Assembly: GCF_038433155.1 (NCBI RefSeq)
Contig: NZ_JBCDMW010000030.1
Coordinates: 52,298 to 116,297, forward strand
DNA: 64,000 nt
Source of the DNA: Luteococcus sp038433155
GTDB lineage: Bacteria; Actinomycetota; Actinomycetes; Propionibacteriales; Propionibacteriaceae
Direction of reading: 5' to 3'
The notes under the pieces were generated by a model. That model ran no database searches. It was not told the DNA's origin and saw nothing but the letters and a program-made list of their open reading frames with translations. Position numbers and translations under genes: made by a program. Within the stretch, counting starts at the first letter, position 1. Each line of letters begins with the position of its first letter. Shown here one piece after another: positions 61,612-64,000 of this stretch.

Positions 61612-61951
61612 ACCGGCACCCGCCGCACGACTACTTCGAGCGTGACCTGGCGGCACTCTGGCTGAGAAGGGCGCTCAGAGGATCATCGACGCCCTGGTCC
61701 AAGCTGTTCGGTGACCGCCATCCGATGGAGCGAATGGCGGAGTCCAGGACCACGTGGAGCGCTGGAGCTCCCCCGCGCGCCCCAGCGGAAATCAGGGCAC
61801 TCGCCCACTCATTCCCGGAGCTCTCCTCCCCAACACAACAAATGCGGCAGGTCATGTGACCAGCCCGTCTTCGGGGCCCTTGGACAAGTGACCTGCCGCA
61901 TTTGTTGTGGACCGGGCGGCCTGCCATGGCGGCCGGTGACAGGATCGGAGC
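61612..61951. other. 340-bp intergenic region carrying hairpin element copy B
   Basis: No gene seen. Its right half is occupied by the family 1 repeat at 61834-61909; the rest has no recognisable signal. Confidence 0.6.
61834..61909. repeat. ~76-bp hairpin repeat element, family 1 copy B
   Basis: Perfect 21-bp outer arms 61834-61854 and 61889-61909 (core ATGCGGCAGGTCA). Reverse-complemented, it matches the element at 23912 over nearly its full length, including GTCCAAGGGCCCCGAAG in the centre. The inner stem is degenerate here. Confidence 0.85.
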
Positions 61952-62629
61952 ATGTCCGAGCCGCCCCAGACCCTGCCCCTCCCCCAGCGAGTGCCCCTGC
62001 CCCGCCACCTTGTCCTGCACCGATTCACGGTCAAACCGCGCCACTTGGACCCCTACCTGGAGATCTGGCGTCGGGAACTGGCATTGCGCTCCGAGTACGG
62101 CTTCACCAGCCACCGGGCCTTCGTGGAGACCGACGCCGAACCCAAGCTGACCTGGCTCTACTCCCACGACGACGACCCGGCCGACGCCCAGACAGCGCTG
62201 GCCCTGGACCCCCGCTGGGGCGCGCTGTCCGCCGAGCGCGCGCCGCACGTCTTCCGCAATGACCTGGTGCGGCCGGTGGAGCCGGAGCTGCTGACCCGCG
62301 CCACGGCGGAATCCCTCCGGGGCTGTAATCGGCCGGAGCGGATCGCCATCATGCGGCGGTATTCCATCGTCGGCGGCTGGGATGACTTCCTGCAGATCTG
62401 GCGGCAGATCGTGCCGGTGCGGGAGAAGTACGGCTTCCGCTGCCTGTTCGCCGTCGCGGACCGCCCCAAGGACATGTTCACCTGGGCCTTCGACTTCGAC
62501 GGCGACTGGGCGGATTTCCCGGCGGCGCAGCGCGGCTACTACCGGGACCCCGCGCGGGTGGAGCTGCGCAAGGTCTTTGACCACATGGCCGACTACTGTC
62601 TTCACCCCGCCCGGCAGCTGTTGCTCTGA
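61952..62629 (+). CDS. Duplicated alpha/beta-barrel protein (NIPSNAP-like)
   Basis: A 225-residue protein with two similar halves: HLDPYLEIWRRELALRSEYG...HDDDPADAQ (about 31-110) and WDDFLQIWRQIVPVREKYG...FDFDGDWADFPAAQ (about 142-200). The YLEIW/FLQIW, REKYGF and xDFDGDW patterns suit ferredoxin-like dimeric alpha/beta barrels such as NIPSNAP. No catalytic motif can be assigned. It has no signal peptide. Function unknown. Confidence 0.65.
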   Translation: MSEPPQTLPLPQRVPLPRHLVLHRFTVKPRHLDPYLEIWRRELALRSEYGFTSHRAFVETDAEPKLTWLYSHDDDPADAQTALALDPRWGALSAERAPHVFRNDLVRPVEPELLTRATAESLRGCNRPERIAIMRRYSIVGGWDDFLQIWRQIVPVREKYGFRCLFAVADRPKDMFTWAFDFDGDWADFPAAQRGYYRDPARVELRKVFDHMADYCLHPARQLLL

Positions 62630-62760
62630 GGACGGCATCTCCCGAGCAGTCGACGCGGCCCCGGGCACAGCCCCACCATGCACGGCCCCACTGCCGAGCT
62701 CGGCGGTGCAGCCCCCAGCCCCACCGTGGGCAATCCCATTGCCCAGCCGACGCGCGGCCC

Positions 62761-62828
62761 ACTGCGCAGCCGCAAGTGCTCGGGGCAGCAGTTCCAACCG
62801 CTGCCCCGACACCCAAGCGCTGCGCAGT
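62761..62828. repeat. ~68-bp two-stem repeat element, family 2 copy B
   Basis: Outer arms ACTGCGCAGC (62761-62770) and GCTGCGCAGT (62819-62828); inner 10-bp stem TCGGGGCAGC/GCTGCCCCGA (62780-62809). Compared with the copy at 44434, one inner pair has changed T-A to C-G on both arms. It fills most of the 297-bp gap between convergent genes; the left part of that gap holds short CCCA-rich inverted repeats and no gene. Confidence 0.85.
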
Positions 62829-62926
62829 CATTCCGCCGCCTCGTGGTCAGCCCACCGGGGCCCATTGCGACGAGGGCCGTCCCGGGGGTGCGCACATGCC
62901 GCCCCGGGTCCTGGCCGAGGCAGGAC

Positions 62927-63448
62927 TCAGGCGTCGTCGACGGACTCGTCGAAGTCCAGGTCCACCATCAGCTCCGCCGCAATCTCCTCCAGGGCAGCGC
63001 GCAGCTCGTCGACGGCCACGCCCTCGGGCAGCCGCACCTGGGCCGTGGCCTCGAACAGCATCGTGTCGGCCATCGGGGCGGGACGGGTCGCGGTGTGCAT
63101 GTCGTCGATGCCGATGCCGCGCTCGGCCAGCACCGCGGTGACGTCCCGCACGATCCCGGGATGGTCATTGCCCACCAGGTGCAACACGACGGAGGTCCCG
63201 GCCTCCTCATCCTTGTCCAGGGCGGGGGTGACGGCCACGTCCAGCCCGTCCACGCTGGCCACCGCGGCGGTGAACGCGGCGGAGCGGGCGTCGGGCAGTT
63301 CCACCAGGGCGACGCCGGCGAACTTGCCGCCCAGCCGGGCCATCTGGCTCTCCAACCAGTTCCCGTCGTGCTGCGCCACCACGGAACTCAGGGCCGAGAC
63401 CAGGCCCTCCCGGTCATCACCGATCAGGGTCAACAGAAGCTGTGCCAT
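62927..63448 (-). CDS. Double-ACT-domain regulator (GcvR-like)
   Basis: A 173-residue protein with two ACT domains: residues 1-75 (LLLTLIGDDREGLVSALSSV) and about 85-165 (VLHLVGNDHPGIVRDVTAVL, then ERGIGIDDMHTAT). The layout matches glycine-cleavage repressor GcvR-like proteins and other amino-acid-sensing ACT-ACT proteins. The open frame extends upstream by 130 codons through repeats, but MAQLLLTL at 63448 is the natural start. The ligand is unknown; no gcv or ser gene is adjacent. Confidence 0.87.
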   Translation of the reverse strand: MAQLLLTLIGDDREGLVSALSSVVAQHDGNWLESQMARLGGKFAGVALVELPDARSAAFTAAVASVDGLDVAVTPALDKDEEAGTSVVLHLVGNDHPGIVRDVTAVLAERGIGIDDMHTATRPAPMADTMLFEATAQVRLPEGVAVDELRAALEEIAAELMVDLDFDESVDDA

Positions 63449-64000
63449 GTGCCACAGCCTATTGGGTCGGTGGCCCCCACCGGGAGGTACCGGCAGATGT
63501 CTTCCGGGCGACGACTGCCCGACGCGCCAACCGGTGGGCCCACGGGCAACCCCGCCACGGCCACCGGACCCGTTCGTGGGCCCGGTGAACCACGGCGCAG
63601 CGCAATCCCAGCCGCGAGAGACCCGAGAAGAAGCCTGATCGCGGCTGCCGCCCAGGGAGCCACCGGCCGGCGTGGACGGCCGACCCGCCCTGGAGGAAGC
63701 CGCCGCCCACCGCGCTGCGGATTCCCACCAAGCTTCGCCCGAGCCACTTCGGCGACCCCGGCCTCGCGCGCGAAAACTGCCGCGGCCCACCAAGCTTCGC
63801 CCGAGCCACTTCGGCGACCCCGGCCTCGCGCGCGGGAGCTGACGATCCACACCCGCGCGAACCGGCGGCCTCCCCCGTTACCTTGCTGGTGACCCCGTAG
63901 GGCGGGGTTACGGTCGCCGGGCCCGGCATGACTCTGTGCCCCTGTCGTACGCATGATCCGGGGGGTGTTGTCACCGGGCCTGGTGGCGCCAGCCGACCGC
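63449..64000. other. 552-bp region without a recognised gene
   Basis: Contains the 49-bp direct repeat at 63724. Near 63890-63940 several short GC-rich inverted repeats (ACCCC...GGGGT, GCCGGGCCCGGC) occur, which may belong to the leader of a gene beyond the window. Open frames on the minus strand cross the repeat and have no family resemblance. Confidence 0.5.
63724..63834 (+). repeat. 49-bp perfect direct repeat
   Basis: Identical 49-bp copies at 63724-63772 and 63786-63834 (start CCCACCAAGCTTCGCCCGAG), period 62 bp, separated by 13 bp (AAAACTGCCGCGG). The lack of any difference suggests a recent duplication. Confidence 0.9.

Noticed and set aside
63449..63974. Minus-strand frames of about 170 codons crossing the 49-bp direct repeat
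   Set aside because: They owe their length to the duplicated GC-rich repeat and show no protein family features.
63885..63990. Possible riboswitch or structured RNA at the window end
   Set aside because: Short GC-rich inverted repeats are present, but I could not match them to any known riboswitch core, and the gene they might precede is outside the window.

Overview
The window is GC-rich, densely coded DNA with many GTG starts and 1-8 bp start/stop overlaps. Gene content (coproporphyrin-type HemY, MprAB-like and MarP-like genes, DUF6457, Wag31-type DivIVA domains, SigE-family ECF factor) points to an actinobacterium. The mix of a DMSO reductase, a NrfHA ammonifying nitrite reductase and thiosulfate uptake suggests a facultatively anaerobic member of the Propionibacteriales; this placement is inference. 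No rRNA, tRNA, CRISPR array, transposase or prophage was seen.

Layout. 1-10 kb: partial citrate synthase, EcsC-family protein, alanine racemase, LuxR-type regulator, a heme-oxidase/radical-SAM pair, a HAD hydrolase, and a thiosulfate-uptake unit (TsuA/TusA types) behind a short Cys-rich leader peptide. 10-24 kb: DivIVA-repeat protein, secreted 5'-nucleotidase, GH92 mannosidase, CspA, MalY/PatB, a DNA glycosylase/ECF sigma/anti-sigma operon, AIM24 protein and ornithine carbamoyltransferase. 24-29.3 kb: a holin-like/tyrosine phosphatase pair, then a sugar-catabolic operon (FGGY kinase, zinc dehydrogenase, SorC regulator, DeoC) of visibly lower GC. 29-33 kb: GRAM-like protein, S51-like peptidase with a repeat-built tail, MFS exporter.

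33-41 kb: an anaerobic respiratory block, dmsA-dmsB-dmsC-torD on the minus strand, facing a ferredoxin-like protein, a tandem DUF6457 protein and an MprAB-type two-component system. 41-47 kb: APC permease, AI-2E family transporter, AlkA-like glycosylase, YibE/F protein. 47-56 kb: a NarXL-type two-component system followed by nrfH, nrfA, a TPR protein and the System II cytochrome c maturation set (ccdA, resB, ccsB, tlpA). Together these can sense an anaerobic signal, make the multiheme nitrite reductase and mature its hemes. 56-64 kb: DUF3267 protease, ArfB, NCS1 permease, a MarP-type protease split over two frames, PlsC, a duplicated alpha/beta-barrel protein and an ACT regulator.

The most unusual signal is non-coding. 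At least three dispersed repeat families occur: a ~78-bp hairpin element (2 copies, opposite orientation), a ~70-bp two-stem element (2 copies, with a covarying base pair), and a short CTCGACAAGCTCGG-type repeat that has also entered a reading frame. There are also ~20-bp tandem arrays and several very long perfect hairpins between genes.
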